From Rhinopomastus cyanomelas (Eukaryota; Chordata; Aves; Bucerotiformes; Rhinopomastidae): a DNA stretch of 64,000 bases. Below are positions 36,864-49,600 of this stretch, piece by piece; positions within the stretch are counted from its first letter, which is position 1, and each line of letters begins with the position of its first letter. The DNA lies in assembly GCA_013400115.1 (NCBI GenBank), contig VXBP01000332.1, forward strand, positions 1 through 64,000, in the 5' to 3' direction. Made by a program: the position numbers and the translations under genes. Below the pieces are notes generated by a model. It saw only the letters and a list, made by a program, of their open reading frames with translations. It made no database searches and was not told the origin of the DNA.

Positions 36864-38448
36864 GTAATCAACTTGAAATGAAACTTGGACCAGCTTTGTC
36901 TTTTACAACAGAGAAGATCAAGTTCTGTGTTTGGCTGGGTTTTTTCACGTCCTCCATCTATTAATTATATTCTTATAGCAGAAAATGACACTTTGAGACC
37001 CAGGACCCAGTCGCATACACACAGGCTTCTAGGGACATCACTGGTGAGACTGTGACAATGTGACAGAGGATTTATAGGATGGAAGTGTCTGTGGAGTGGC
37101 AGCTAAAGGCCACAGGGACACTGCAAGGCACGAAATGCCTATATGCAGGAAATTACACCCTGCCCTTCCACAGCACAAAGTGTTGTCTTAGAACAGGATA
37201 TGTGAAAAGCAAGTTAGTTTTTACAGCAGACTTCAATGAACTTAAGGTTTAAAACAACTTGAAAAGAAGTCTTTCATAATCCTGCACTGTAGAACTACAG
37301 AACTTAACAGAGGTTTCTTCCTTGCCTTCTGCTTTCCCTTCAGTTGCATTTTCTCAGGACTTCAAGTGTTTTTTTCCGATTTATTTCTTATATAGGAAAA
37401 CACACAGTACTTCAAAGTATTATTTTACCAACACAAGTCTCAAAAGATATTAAAACTGGGACTGAAAATTATTATTTTAATTATTCACAGGTAGTTTTGC
37501 TGAAAAACAGCAGCTTAAATGGCTGTTTGATTTGTAAGCAAATTTCTCCTGAACTAATGGTACTAGGATGGTGTAATTTCTTGTTCTGAAGGAACAGACA
37601 TAAACCAAAAGAAATACCTGAGCACACACATGCCCAGAAGCCTGAGGCTAGTGTGAGGCTAGTGTAAGCCTACTACTGCACGAAACCAGAGGCATTCCCG
37701 AAGGACTACTCACCTTCCCACTCACTATACAATGTCATTCTTCAAACAGGCCTTAGAACAAGAGTTCTGCTTTTGAAGAGATCAAGGTATTGGTTAGTGT
37801 CTGTACTTGTGCTGAGGATCAACAGATACACTGCTCTGAAAACCTCCCTCCCCCTCGCTCTTACCTAAGAACCTGGGCTATGAATATTCAGGGAGCGAAT
37901 TTTTGAAGTGCCCAGGGAAGGAGGAGGCAGGGAAGCAGAACAAATATGGCATTACAACAGAGTTTTTAAAAAGTCTGTTTAGTATAACTGACAGTACTCC
38001 AAGGAGTAGCAAACTGCATTCAGGAAAAACATCGGCTCACTCCAAAACTCACTCTGCTTATTGCTACATAACTTACAACACACACTCACTGCTTCCAGTC
38101 AAGACATAACACTTAAGTAACCATTTAAAAATGGTACCTCTTGATCCATGAGATCTACTTTTAGTAAATGCTCCCCAAGAATCAACCCCTAGCAGATTTT
38201 CACTGCTGGCAAAGAGAGCACAGCTGGAGCAGACAACGCATCCCAGCACTCACCTTCCCATCACGATGGTCACCTTCCATCACACTGGACTGGGAAACCC
38301 CAGAGAAGTGTCATCCCTTACTTCACTGAGCATTAACACAGTGTGCTCAGAATGAGTTTTCATGCTTGGCTCATGCAACACCACACGTTTTACTGCATCA
38401 TTACAGATGAACAGGGCCCTATGCCATCGGGACAGTCTGGCTCCATGC

Positions 38449-38708
38449 AGTCATAGACTCTTTTAGATTGGAAACGACCTTTAAGATCATGGAATCCAAA
38501 CATTGACTCAACTGTCCCAAGACCACCACTAAAGCCTGTCCCTAAGCTCCAGATCTAAACTACTAAGTACATCCAGGGATGGGGATTCAACCACCTCCCT
38601 GGGCAGCCTATTCCCAGGATAATCCTTTCCATGAAGGAGTTTCTCCTAATGTCTAACCTAAATTTCCCCTGGTGCAACTTGAGGCCATTTCCTTTTGTCC
38701 TGTCACTA
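38449..38708 (-). repeat. CR1 LINE 3' fragment, older type
   Basis: It contains AGATTGGAAACGACCTTTAA, CAACCACCTCCCTGGGCAGC and CCTGGTGCAACTTGAGGCCA, ending in CTTTTGTCCTGTCACTAG. Confidence 0.9.
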
Positions 38709-39330
38709 GTTAATTGGTAAGAAGAGACCAGCACCCACCTCCTTATCAGGCAGCTGATAAATACAGTGCTGTTCAACCAAGCAATTAACAGGCTGTCTGG
38801 AAGGACAAGAACTGATGGAAAAACTCCACGTGCATTTCTTACATATAATACTTCTGGTAAACAGCATTTGTAGAGTTTCCTTGAATCCAAATAAAATGCT
38901 TAAAAAAGAGACACGAAACAGAATTTGGAAAAAAGTAATATTATTTAACATGTTTTTGAATTAAATATTCCACATAACAAAAGTGTTATTTTCATGTCAC
39001 TGACTATATTACTTATATACATATGCCAAAGTTAACAAAAGAATTAAAGAGATGCCCTATCAAACCCAACAGTGATTTCTTGCTTCAGCAATCTGAAATA
39101 ACTAGTTTGTATCATAGACAAAGTATAGACAATATTTACAGAAAAGGGCTTTTTGGATCTGAGAGCAATTTTCCTTCAGATGGTAAATTAGAATTCAGCT
39201 CTGCACTGCAGTACAACAAATCCATCGCCGACCTAGAAGTTCTTGTGGAAAACCAAAACTATGAACTTCCTGCAACTGGGAATAGTATTTACAAAATATA
39301 CTGATCAGCCACACAGAGGCTCATAGAACT

Positions 39331-39392
39331 TTAAATATATATATACATACAAGCACACATATATATCTCTCTATATATATGTAACATATAAA
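39331..39392. repeat. AT-rich simple repeat
   Basis: Interrupted (AT)n/(AC)n runs such as AAATATATATATACATACA and CTCTCTATATATATGTAACA. Confidence 0.7.
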
Positions 39393-40175
39393 TAAAGTTG
39401 GAAAAAAAAACCAAAGTAAAAAATAAGAAAAGAGCTTCTGTCTTTGGAATGTCAAAAAGATGACTCTTCACTCCAGTGTTTCTCTGTCACGAATGTACTC
39501 AACGAGTGGCACCTTTCAGCCATCTAGGCAGTTGACTGAAATAATGAGAAATGTACAGATTTGAAGTAACTGTTAACAGCACTGGGGTACGCTGTGTAAC
39601 GTAGGGGATCTAGTGTGCACCTCACTCTCTCACTGCTAACACCTAATTCCCCGATGCAGTATATGGCTGTGTTTTCCGCAGATACCCAGATATGTATTTG
39701 CTGCTCTGATACAGCAAACATAAACCAAGAGGCTTTCACTGGAGCCTCTCCTAGTTTGGATTCTCATTAAATAACTAATGCTGAGTTTACAATCTCAGAC
39801 TTTTAACGTAAAGACTAACAACTAACTGCCTCTGTGGTTGGAATGGAAATTAACATGCTCCCTTGCAAGAGTTTAACTCAAGAAAAAACTTAAATTCATA
39901 GTATATTTTTTCAGCAAATTTTCAATATGTACTAAAAAGCCAAAACCCTTTATACGAGAAATACAGAGTTTTCCTCTGCCTTGTAACAATAAAACCCAAA
40001 CAACCTGAACCAAAGCTATTTCATACTGCGTGCATCTAGCCTGTAACAGTTTGTTTCCAACCTCAGGTTTTTGGTTTTTTTTGAAGAGAAAAAACCAACC
40101 CAAAGCTGAGCAACAGTTTCCCACAAATATATTCTTCACCTTCTTTAACAATTCCATTCTGATCTAAATTTCCAG

Positions 40176-40181
40176 TTTATT
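40176..40181 (-). terminator. Possible ZNF236 poly(A) signal
   Basis: AATAAA on the minus strand, 300 bases after the ZNF236 stop, is the closest canonical signal. The true 3' UTR may be longer, since AT-rich unique sequence continues to about 38.9 kb. Confidence 0.35.
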
Positions 40182-40480
40182 TTTCAAATAGATCTACTGG
40201 CTGTGAATTAAAAGATGAAACTGTATAGAGTATTACCTGAGTTCATTGATTCACAAATTAGCACAGGTTAAAGGATGTTTCTTCAATATTCGTCTACAAA
40301 CTTAGAAAAAGAATGACTCTTTTTGGTTAAGTTTTGTAAATAATTAAAAAGCCTACAATATATTATTCTGTCATTAATCTTTTCAATGTTTTAACCGTAA
40401 AATCCCTATTTCACTTTCCTGAAAACTTATTTTGAGAATTAGAGTTCCAGGAACACTTTTAGCTTTCAACTGTTGTGGTG

Positions 40481-40605
40481 TCATCGAAAAACATTGCCTA
40501 TACTCTGCCATTCAGTTGAAGATTCTTGAACCACTTCTAAGTTCAGAGCACGACTAATGTCTTCCCCTTCCTGTTCTTGATGACTAGCAGGGTCCTGCAC
40601 AGCAC
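40481..40605 (-). CDS. ZNF236: ZNF236 last coding exon
   Basis: This exon of 125 bases encodes GAVQDPASHQEQEGEDISRA... and ends TEWQSIGNVFR followed by TGA at 40481-40483. The acceptor is CTTCGGTAG. This acidic tail follows directly on the last finger. Confidence 0.92.
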
Positions 40606-43600
40606 CTACCGAAGTAAAAGAGAAAAAGACAAGTGAGTATGGCTTCAGCTACAGCGTATGAAAGATGCAAATGCAGCACTTATGAAGGAAGCAGTCTTGC
40701 TGGGAAAGGTCTTACACAGCTACTTCAGAGTTTGCAAATTCATTAGGCACTCTTTGCAAAACAACTGAAACAATGCAATATAATTGATTGTTTTGCTGTG
40801 ATTGTTCGTTGGACTTAGAGCTCTGCACTACAGAAATCCTACACGAAAAGCAAGGAACCGTAAGCAGTAACCAATCTCTGTTTCAACCTCCTTTCTTGAG
40901 TTGCATGTGCAGCTACTAGCTCATCAACTCTGCTTTTTGGCTCTTAATGCCTAATCCCTCAGTAACTGAAGGGAAGTGTTTTGTGCTCTCCCAGTAAAGC
41001 ACATGGCCTTCTGCCCTCGCCTGTGCTGTCACTGTGCTACGTACCAATGTAACCATGAGCCCGTTTCATATGCAGCTTCATGTTGCTTTTCTGTGTAAAT
41101 CCCATTGCACAGTAATCACACTTGTAAGGCCTCTCTCCCGTGTGCTTCTTCATGTGGACCTGAAGGGCACTCTTCTGGTTAAAAGCCTTTTCACACAGTG
41201 TACACTGGAATGGTCGTTCCCCTTATGAAAGAAAAAAGTAATTAATTTCTCATTTCTATGTGAGAAATACAGTTCAGATTTCAGTAAATATCATCAAGAT
41301 TACCTAAAAACTAAGTTCACGTGATCTTTTTCCTGGAGACGTTCTCAAAACAGTGTTATGGCTCAAATTATCAGTGAAACATCCCAAATTATACATCAGA
41401 ACCAATCACAGAATCGTTAGGGATTGGAAGGGACCTCGAAAGATCATCTAGTCCAGTCCCCCTGCCACAGCAGAATCACCCAGACAAGACACAGAGTCAG
41501 TCATGGTTAGAAGGGACCACAGGATCATCCAGTTTCAACCCCTCTGCCATGGGCAGGGACACCCCACCCTAGATCAGGCTGGACAGAGCCTCATCCAGCC
41601 CAGCCTTAAACACCTCCAAGGACGGGGCTTCCACCACCTCCCTGGGCAACCCATTCCAGGCCCTTACCATGCTCACGGTGAAGAACTTCCTCCTCACATC
41701 CACTCCAAACCTACCCATCTCCAGCTTTGCTCCATTCACCCTAGTCCTGTTGCTACCTGACATCCTAAAAAGTCTTTTTGTAGGCCCCCTTCAGATACTG
41801 GAAGGTCACAATAAGGTCACCTGGGAGCCTCCTCTTCCCAAGACTGAACAGTCCCAACATTTGCATAAGTCCTAAACCACTGATATTGTTTTATTTAATG
41901 CAAAAGAATCAGTTAAGTTTGACTTTTCTGTTCTCAGTGGAACCGTCACTTTTTCACTTCCTTTAGAGTAATGTAGATAAAGCAATATTCCAGAATTAAC
42001 AGAGCTGGTTCTGTAAGAATCTAGAAACAAGAACTCTGCTGTTTCCCAACTTCCTGCAGCGCTCGGTGTCTATTACAACGGGGAGCGGGAATCAAAGCAG
42101 GGAAAAAGGACACTGGATACTTTTCCTGCTTTTGGATTGTTTTGTGAAACTCTTAACCAGAACCCTGCCTTTTTTCAGGTCTATTATTTCAGTCGGTTAT
42201 GCAGAACACAAAGCAGGATTTTTCATCTCCTTGGGCTCCAAGTCCTGTCTCTTTTAACCTGCCCCCAGTATAACCAGAATGTTCCTTTCTACACCAGTAA
42301 CCACAAAGCACAGCTCTATTCCCCCTTTTCAGTTTTGGTCTCAGGAGGAGAGTGGCCATTCCTCTTGGGCAACGGGAGGGAAGAGAAGAGAAGCATAAAC
42401 AGTCAACCCATTAGACATCCTTAGCAAAAGAACCTGAACCATAAACTCACCAAGTTCATGAATCCTTTCTATCCAAACTCCTATGCTTTCCTGCTAGGGA
42501 GTTCTCATCAACTGAAATGCAAAATAAGTCAGGGGACCAGGATCTGGGACTGCTCTGGCTTTCAGCTACCTAGGCAAACCCTAACACTCAGCCTTCACGG
42601 ATTTCTTTGCAAACCTGACACTATTCTGCAATAGCCAGGAAGAAAACAAAAGGTACAAAACGCACGACCTTGTCTTGACTAGTTGTGTCTCAGTATCTGA
42701 ACTAACCTAACCTTAATGAAAGACATTCATCACCTAACAATGACTCCTCTACATGGCCACTGCTACGTGGGAACTCAAAGCAGTTTGAGGTAGACCAGGG
42801 TAATCAATGTTTTTTCAGCTTCACCTCTTTTTTCCTGTCTTTTCCTGAAAAACCTCTGATCATTTATCTTTGGCAATACAAAGCATTTAATAATCTCAAC
42901 ATGTCGAGTCTGTCCTTGGTTTAGAAATTATCTTGGGTTTTTTTTTAATCCTAGGCTGATATTTAAATGCTTTTTCATTGAAACCACGAGCAAGGACTTC
43001 AAATATAACATCCACATGTTCATGAGAAAACGCTGTGAGACCAAAATTATTTGTGGTGCTACCTGTGTGAATGCGACTGTGTCTCTCCAGCTGACTTGGC
43101 TTAGCAAAAGCCTTCTCACAAGACTCACATTTGAACACTCTAGGTTTCTGGGAACTCAGTGATGGTCCAGCCTGATGGGTTTGCATGTGTTCCTAAACCG
43201 GTACGGAAAAGAGCACATTTCACACCATTAATACAAAATAACTTGGTATTTAACATAGAAATAGTCACACTTCAAAGACAAAAGCAGAGGATCTTTTTAG
43301 TCATCAACAGCCAAGCTGGAATTAGATGCTTTTTATTTTTCTTTGAAACGAGAAATAGCTTCTGTGCATCAATTCTTTTGTGATGCATCACTGTCTCTGC
43401 ATTTTTAGAAACATCTGTCAAAAACTGAACGCACTGCTTCTTTGTACACGTTACTCGAAGCAATATAAAATAAAACACCCCAGAGCTCTCTGCTTTGTTA
43501 CCTTTACGAACATGGGATCTGGTCAACTGTGTACTGCTAGTCAACACTGGAGCTTTCCCTTCCATCTGTATCTCCCCCCTTGCCTCATCCACAGCTACTC

Positions 43601-46600
43601 CTCCCCAGCAGTGGAATAAGGATCATTATAAAACTGTTCATGCCNGGACGATGCATTTTATCTTAACGAAGAAGCACTAATAATAACTCTGACCTCTGTG
43701 GTTTTAATTTACTGATATTGGGCCCGTTTGTTTTGCAAATTTAAAGGACTATCTTACACTGTCTATTATCTTTTTCATTCAAATCTCTTTATTAATATCA
43801 ATACAGATACAATTCAGATTACAAAACAAGGTGAACAGCAGTATATGCAACTTTAAAATCTAATCAAGAACTGTATGTGAAACAGTATTGTACTTGTCCA
43901 CTTTCTAAACTGTGTGTGTATATTATTTTCCAGTCTATTCATTACAGACCAGACTATTAATTAGCCTTTAGCACACCTAAACAATAAGCCCTCTTTGTAT
44001 CTGTGAAGTCCTATTCCTCACTCCAGAAACTGAAAAACTGTGTCTGCAGAATTTTTTTTCACTGGAAAAATCAGCAAGACAGTCACAGGGAAGAATATTA
44101 TCATAGTAATTATAATAATACAGTATTAGAGGAAAGTAATGAAAGGTTTCTCAGAAAATCACAGGATATTCATACTGCACAGCTTAGTTGGAGGATAAAG
44201 AAAACCTTTTACATTTAACTTATTACCTCCTGAAACACAGAAATGGTGGAAACAAGCTATAGCCTTCTCCAGAAAAGCAATCTGAAACTGGCTGCTGCTT
44301 TCTGGCCACAACAAAACCACACACACCAACCCAAAACAACAGCACACCCCAGTTCAAAACACCTTAACATACAGGAATAATTCACATTGCCTCTCCTTTC
44401 TTGTCTACCCCTTCTGAAGAGTCTGTAGCCATTCACAGTAGTGTGAATCATCTCACCATGTCTCCATGACTGCAACTATCTTAATATTCTTCCAGCTGCA
44501 CAATGGCTTCAGACCCCTCCCATTTGTTGCACTTGTCACAGATGCACTTCAGTTTGTCCTGCCATCTTATGGAGGCGAGAAGCTCTAACCCCTCTATGAT
44601 ATTTCTGAGAAGCTTCTGTAGTTCTAACACATCAACAATCCTCAGGCCTTTGCTGCTGCACCTACGTCCATGCTACCTCCACTGAGACAGCTGGGGGGGC
44701 TACACCCATTAGCACAGAGACATTTCAAATGTCATCTGTTGTATTCCGTACAGACCAGACCTTACTGGCACGCCATGCCTCAAAAACTGACGTGCCACAG
44801 GCTTATCTCTGTTAAGTCTGTTTGTATCACTTTCCCTTTCAAATCCAGTTGAAAGATCTTTCAATGAGCTCTGCTAACTCCCGAGCAAAGATCACTTTCC
44901 CCTTTGAGAAGAGGTGCATGCTATCTGCATTTAGCAGACCAAAAAACCCAATCAATCATCAAAAACCCCAAAACTCTGCTGGAGACCCTAATCTCAGAGA
45001 CAGTTACCGACTGCTACTCTTCTGGTTTCTTCCCTCAGCAGTCCCTGCAACTGGAAGGACAGAGAACACTGGCCCTGAAGTCTCGTTTAATGGGCTTTGG
45101 ACTTCTTACTGCAACATCACTGCTGCCTACACTAAAAAAGCAACAGGTAGTAATCTGAAGGGCCATATCAGACAGGTAGGAAGTTACTTAGTCATTATCT
45201 TTAACCTGGGCCCAAGTATACAATAGAAGTCAAGGTTTAGTTATGAAAAAAGTGTAATGCCAGCCAGTTCTAAGAAAACAAATTGAGAAAGGCACTGATA
45301 CTTGGGATTTTGTTACGACAAACAAGTGTGAGTACTGTATTTATGTATTATTTTCCCTCTAGAAAATTGTCTCTAAACCAGAGGTTAACAACATCACATT
45401 TTGTGACAGCTTCCCTGAGGACCACTAGACCACTGGTCTAGTTGGCACACATGATCATTGCAAGGAGGTGACCTTCACAAATAGTCGCTGTTAAGAGCTA
45501 CTTCATATAAGACACTGCCTCTGGGTCCAGAAATTTCCTGCTAGAAATTCTGGGAACATGTCAAAATTCTGGGTAAACTGCATGCTTACTCTACTTGTAA
45601 AGCACTTCTGAAATTTCTGCCTTTGAGTACCCCTCAGAGAAGCTATTGGCCTGAAGATACCACTTGTCTAGTACAGCCCAATATTCTTAACAGGAACATC
45701 CTATAATTAAAAACTTAAACACATTGCTAATTTTTTTAAAATACTTTAAAGTATCAGGTTGCTTATAATCAAGAGAAAACTACATAGAAAGTATCACTAG
45801 ACAACCAATAAAAGAGTATTTTAAAGCAAACGCTTCCTCTGCAGATGTCTCTTGTAGACAAAAGACAGAGCATCTAAAAATCCAACAATGGAATGCAAAG
45901 CAGAACTTGCTATGATTCCAAAAGCTCATCTGGCAATGTGGATGAGCAGTGATGGTCTATATAAGCAAATAAGGCAAGTGAAATCTTTTTATGGCTCTAT
46001 TATCTGAATGACAAGCATTCACATTTTTCCTTCTGCAGTCAGTATGTGCATTAAAATCCCCTCCGTGTTTCAGGAGGGAGCTGCCTGTCTGTGTGTACAT
46101 CACTACTCAGACTCCCTGTCTCAGCTGGACATCTCATACAGTGAAAGGAAGGAAGAGGTAAAGGGGCAGCAGGTACCTTTCATTAATATCACAAATGGAT
46201 CAAAACAGAAGGAGGAGCTAACTAATCGTTACTGTCACTTACCTTAAGATGTGTTGCCCGCTTAAAGGCTTTATTGCAGACATGGCAAACGTGTATTCTC
46301 TCCTTGCCATGAACCTCCTTACTATGGTGCATCAACATGGAGGCTGAAGAAAAGGTTTGACTACACTCAAAACACTGGTGCACACGCCCTTCTTTTTCTG
46401 CTTGGCTATTTTTCGTTACGTTAGGAGAAACTTCTGTCACCTGCAATGTTTCACATAAACACAACGAAATAATTTCACGGGCACCCACAACAGTTGTTTC
46501 CATTTTCCAAATGCACTTCAATGTGACCAATCTTTGGGGTTACTTGCAAGCCTTTGACGAAGGAGAATAATAGAGTGGGCTCTGGTGGACCTGATACCAA

Positions 46601-49600
46601 GCCAGGGTCAACCCACCAGCAGATCCCTGACCAGACTAAAGAGTGCTGTCCTGAAGCCCAGAGCTGTGATTCTGCCATGCTTCTTTCTCTCATGACCGTA
46701 AGCACCACAATCTCATGGTTACTGACACAAAGTATGTCCCTGACTTTCATATTCCAAATCAGTTGTTCTTGGTTTGCAACTACTAGGCCCAGAAAAACAC
46801 CTCTGCTTGCTGGTTTCTCTGTCATCTTTATCAGGAAGTTATCATCAATGAACTCCAGAATTTCACAGATTCCTGATGCCCTGCTTGTTGCCCTTCCAGG
46901 AGACCTTGAGCAGGCTGAGGTAACCCACGTGGATCACTGACTGCAAATCACAAAACTGTCTTTGTCAGAAAGAACCTCTTGAGATAATCCAACTCCTCTA
47001 CTCAAGAAACGTCAGCTAGGGCAGACTGCACAAGACCAAGAAGAAAGCTTCAGTTTCAAAATTTCCACTGAAATTCAAATACATAAGAAATTTAAAAGAC
47101 TACGTTGGATCACTATTAAAGCAATTTGGTCACAAAAAGAAAATGTAAGAGGTACAGCAATAGCTCTCAACTTTGTCTAGTTTTACTATTTAATTGCAGA
47201 CATACTTGGAAATTTTTGGAGCAGTTTGTGTTTGGAGAGAGTCTGTGTTTTTTGTATATGGAAAAGTGGTTTTAACTCAAAACCTGAAACAGAATCTGTG
47301 TAACTAGGAAATCACAATTAATCTCTTCTCAACGTTCTTATTTGGGAATGACACCAGCCTTCCTGCCACAGGATATAGAGAAATCATTCTGGTAATTTAA
47401 TCAAATAATGTCCTTGACCCACCAAAACATAACAGAAAAACATTCTATCTACCTGATATGTTATTTCATCGGAGTTTGAAGATGCTGAATGAGGTGTATG
47501 GCTCACCAGTATGACTTGTGGTGAGCCTGACCCACTTTGGCTAGCCAGACTGGAATCTGTGAGTATAGCAGGGAACTGCTGACCCTGTTAAAGAGAAAAA
47601 GAGCAGAACAGCTAAATGGCTAACCATAGTTATGTACATTATTTTTTACCACTCAAAACTGCTTAATTTGCTCTTGAAAAAGACCATTCCAGAAGCCTGT
47701 CTGAACAAATCCTACTGGTTTTTCTCCTTTTCTCTTTCTGTTTTAAGTCAAAACAGTTTAAGGCTAACAACAGCTGGAGTCTGCAAAAGTAGACATTCAG
47801 TTACTCATTGTTCACAACCCTGTGCCAATTGCTGAAATGTGTCCTGGTCTCTTCAGCTGGTATTTTCTTTAATTCCTATATTCTGCTTTCCTGTATAGTC
47901 TTCCCATGGTACCTTCTTTTTAAAAATATCTTACTTAAGCCTACTTCCAAAGAACTCAAGGTAAAAAATGAACTCCTTAAAATATACCTTTACTAATATT
48001 TCTGACTTGACCTAGGTGATTCTATGATCCTGCTGTGCCAGGGGGATTGGACTAGATCATCTTTCAAGGTCCCTTCCTGTCCCATCCGTAACATTCTGTG
48101 ATTCTCTGATTTTACAATACTGTTATATTGCAGTACCACAGAAATATACTTCTATTTCTGTTAAATGCTATTCAATTTCCCCAAGAAATACAGTGCTTTC
48201 ATGTACTACCTGTCTACTCATCCCAATTCCTGCAACAGTGCCCAAGCCAACATTTCATTTCTATTTATGCTTGCCTTAATGTTAGGCACAGGGCCTCATT
48301 AATGAACATCAACACTGCCAAGTGCAATTGCTTGAATTATTACAAAGTCTGCAATGAAACCATATGTTGCTCTGTTACTCTGTGATGCCAGAAATCACAA
48401 ACGTGTCTTAAGATCTGTTTGAAAAGTCTTTTCTTCCTCTCCCCAGAGCAATGTTACAAAGAGAAGCACATAACCCTCCACCAAGGTTAGTCACACCATG
48501 TGCTAGACAAGGAGTCTTCCATTGATATGCACTCACATATTTACTTTTTGACTTGAATTAGAATGTGTAAGTAAAAATCTAAGTTAGGCCAAGAAAGTTA
48601 AAGAACCAGATGCAAAATCTACTCTGAAATGGCAACAGCACAATGACACTCAATTTTAACTTTCTAGTCTTTTAACATTACTTAACGATTATGTTCTTGT
48701 CACCACTCTATGTTCTACTTGCCAACACGTCTTTGGTCCCCTCATGACATCACAAATATCTTACGTTACTACAAAGATGAAAATAATGCTAAAGTTACTG
48801 GGGAGACAGCAGTCCATACAGCACTATCCTTACTAAATTGTTTGTTCTAACTAAACAACTAACATTGTTTGTTATTAATGACAATTTAGTTTAGATTGTG
48901 TCGCAACTGCTCTTCAATTCTCACGATCACAAGGAGGCAAAGCAAAATTTACCATATTAAACAGTAAGGCGTTTAGGATTACTACGCTGTATCACTGTAA
49001 AATGATGATGAAGTACTAAGTTTAGTTTCTTACTAAAAATTCATATCCAACAATACTTGAAACAGTAGAAGGAATTCTTCCTGGAGAGAGTGGTCAGGCC
49101 GTGGAATGGGCTGCCCAGGTTGGGGGTTGAGTCCCCATCCCTGGATGTGTTTAGAAGTCACTGAGATGTGGTGTTGGGGTATCTATCTGGTTTAGGTGTA
49201 ACCTCGTAACGTAGGGTTGATGGTGGACTAGATGATCCCAGGGGTCTTTTCCAACCTGAATGATTCTGTGAAAACCACTGCAAAAAAACCCCAAACCCAG
49301 GAAAATTTATCTGTGAAGCACATTTAGACAGTTTATGATTCCAGATGCAAGTGTGCACACACTTGGTAAAAAGAAGGAAGGTTAACTGAATTTTCATACA
49401 CTGTATTTACAAGACAATTATATTCTAGGCAAAATCGTCAGTTCCTGCCCAGCAAGAAAGTAAAACCCAACAGTTTATCTGTCAGTTCAGAAAAGCATTT
49501 CTTACCTGTGAAGTGATATTAAGTGTAACCGCATCGAGACCACCCGACAACATTCCCTGAGTGTCAGCAAGAGTCAAGGTCACACTACCATCTCCTCCAA

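Larger units (their letters stand above)
35143..36880 (+). other. MBP: MBP 3' untranslated region (end approximate)
   Basis: This AU-rich stretch after the MBP stop has no coding potential. The length of about 1.7 kb, set by the AATAAA at 36858, is in the usual range for MBP mRNA. An imperfect match (8 of 11) to the A2RE trafficking core known from mammalian MBP mRNA lies at 35443-35453. The end of the transcript is inferred from the poly(A) signal only. Confidence 0.7.
36881..40175. other. Intergenic gap between the converging MBP and ZNF236 genes
   Basis: This stretch of about 3.3 kb has no exon. It holds one CR1 fragment (38449-38708) and an AT-rich low-complexity stretch near 39330-39390. 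Part of it may be ZNF236 3' UTR if a more distal poly(A) site is used. Confidence 0.6.
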
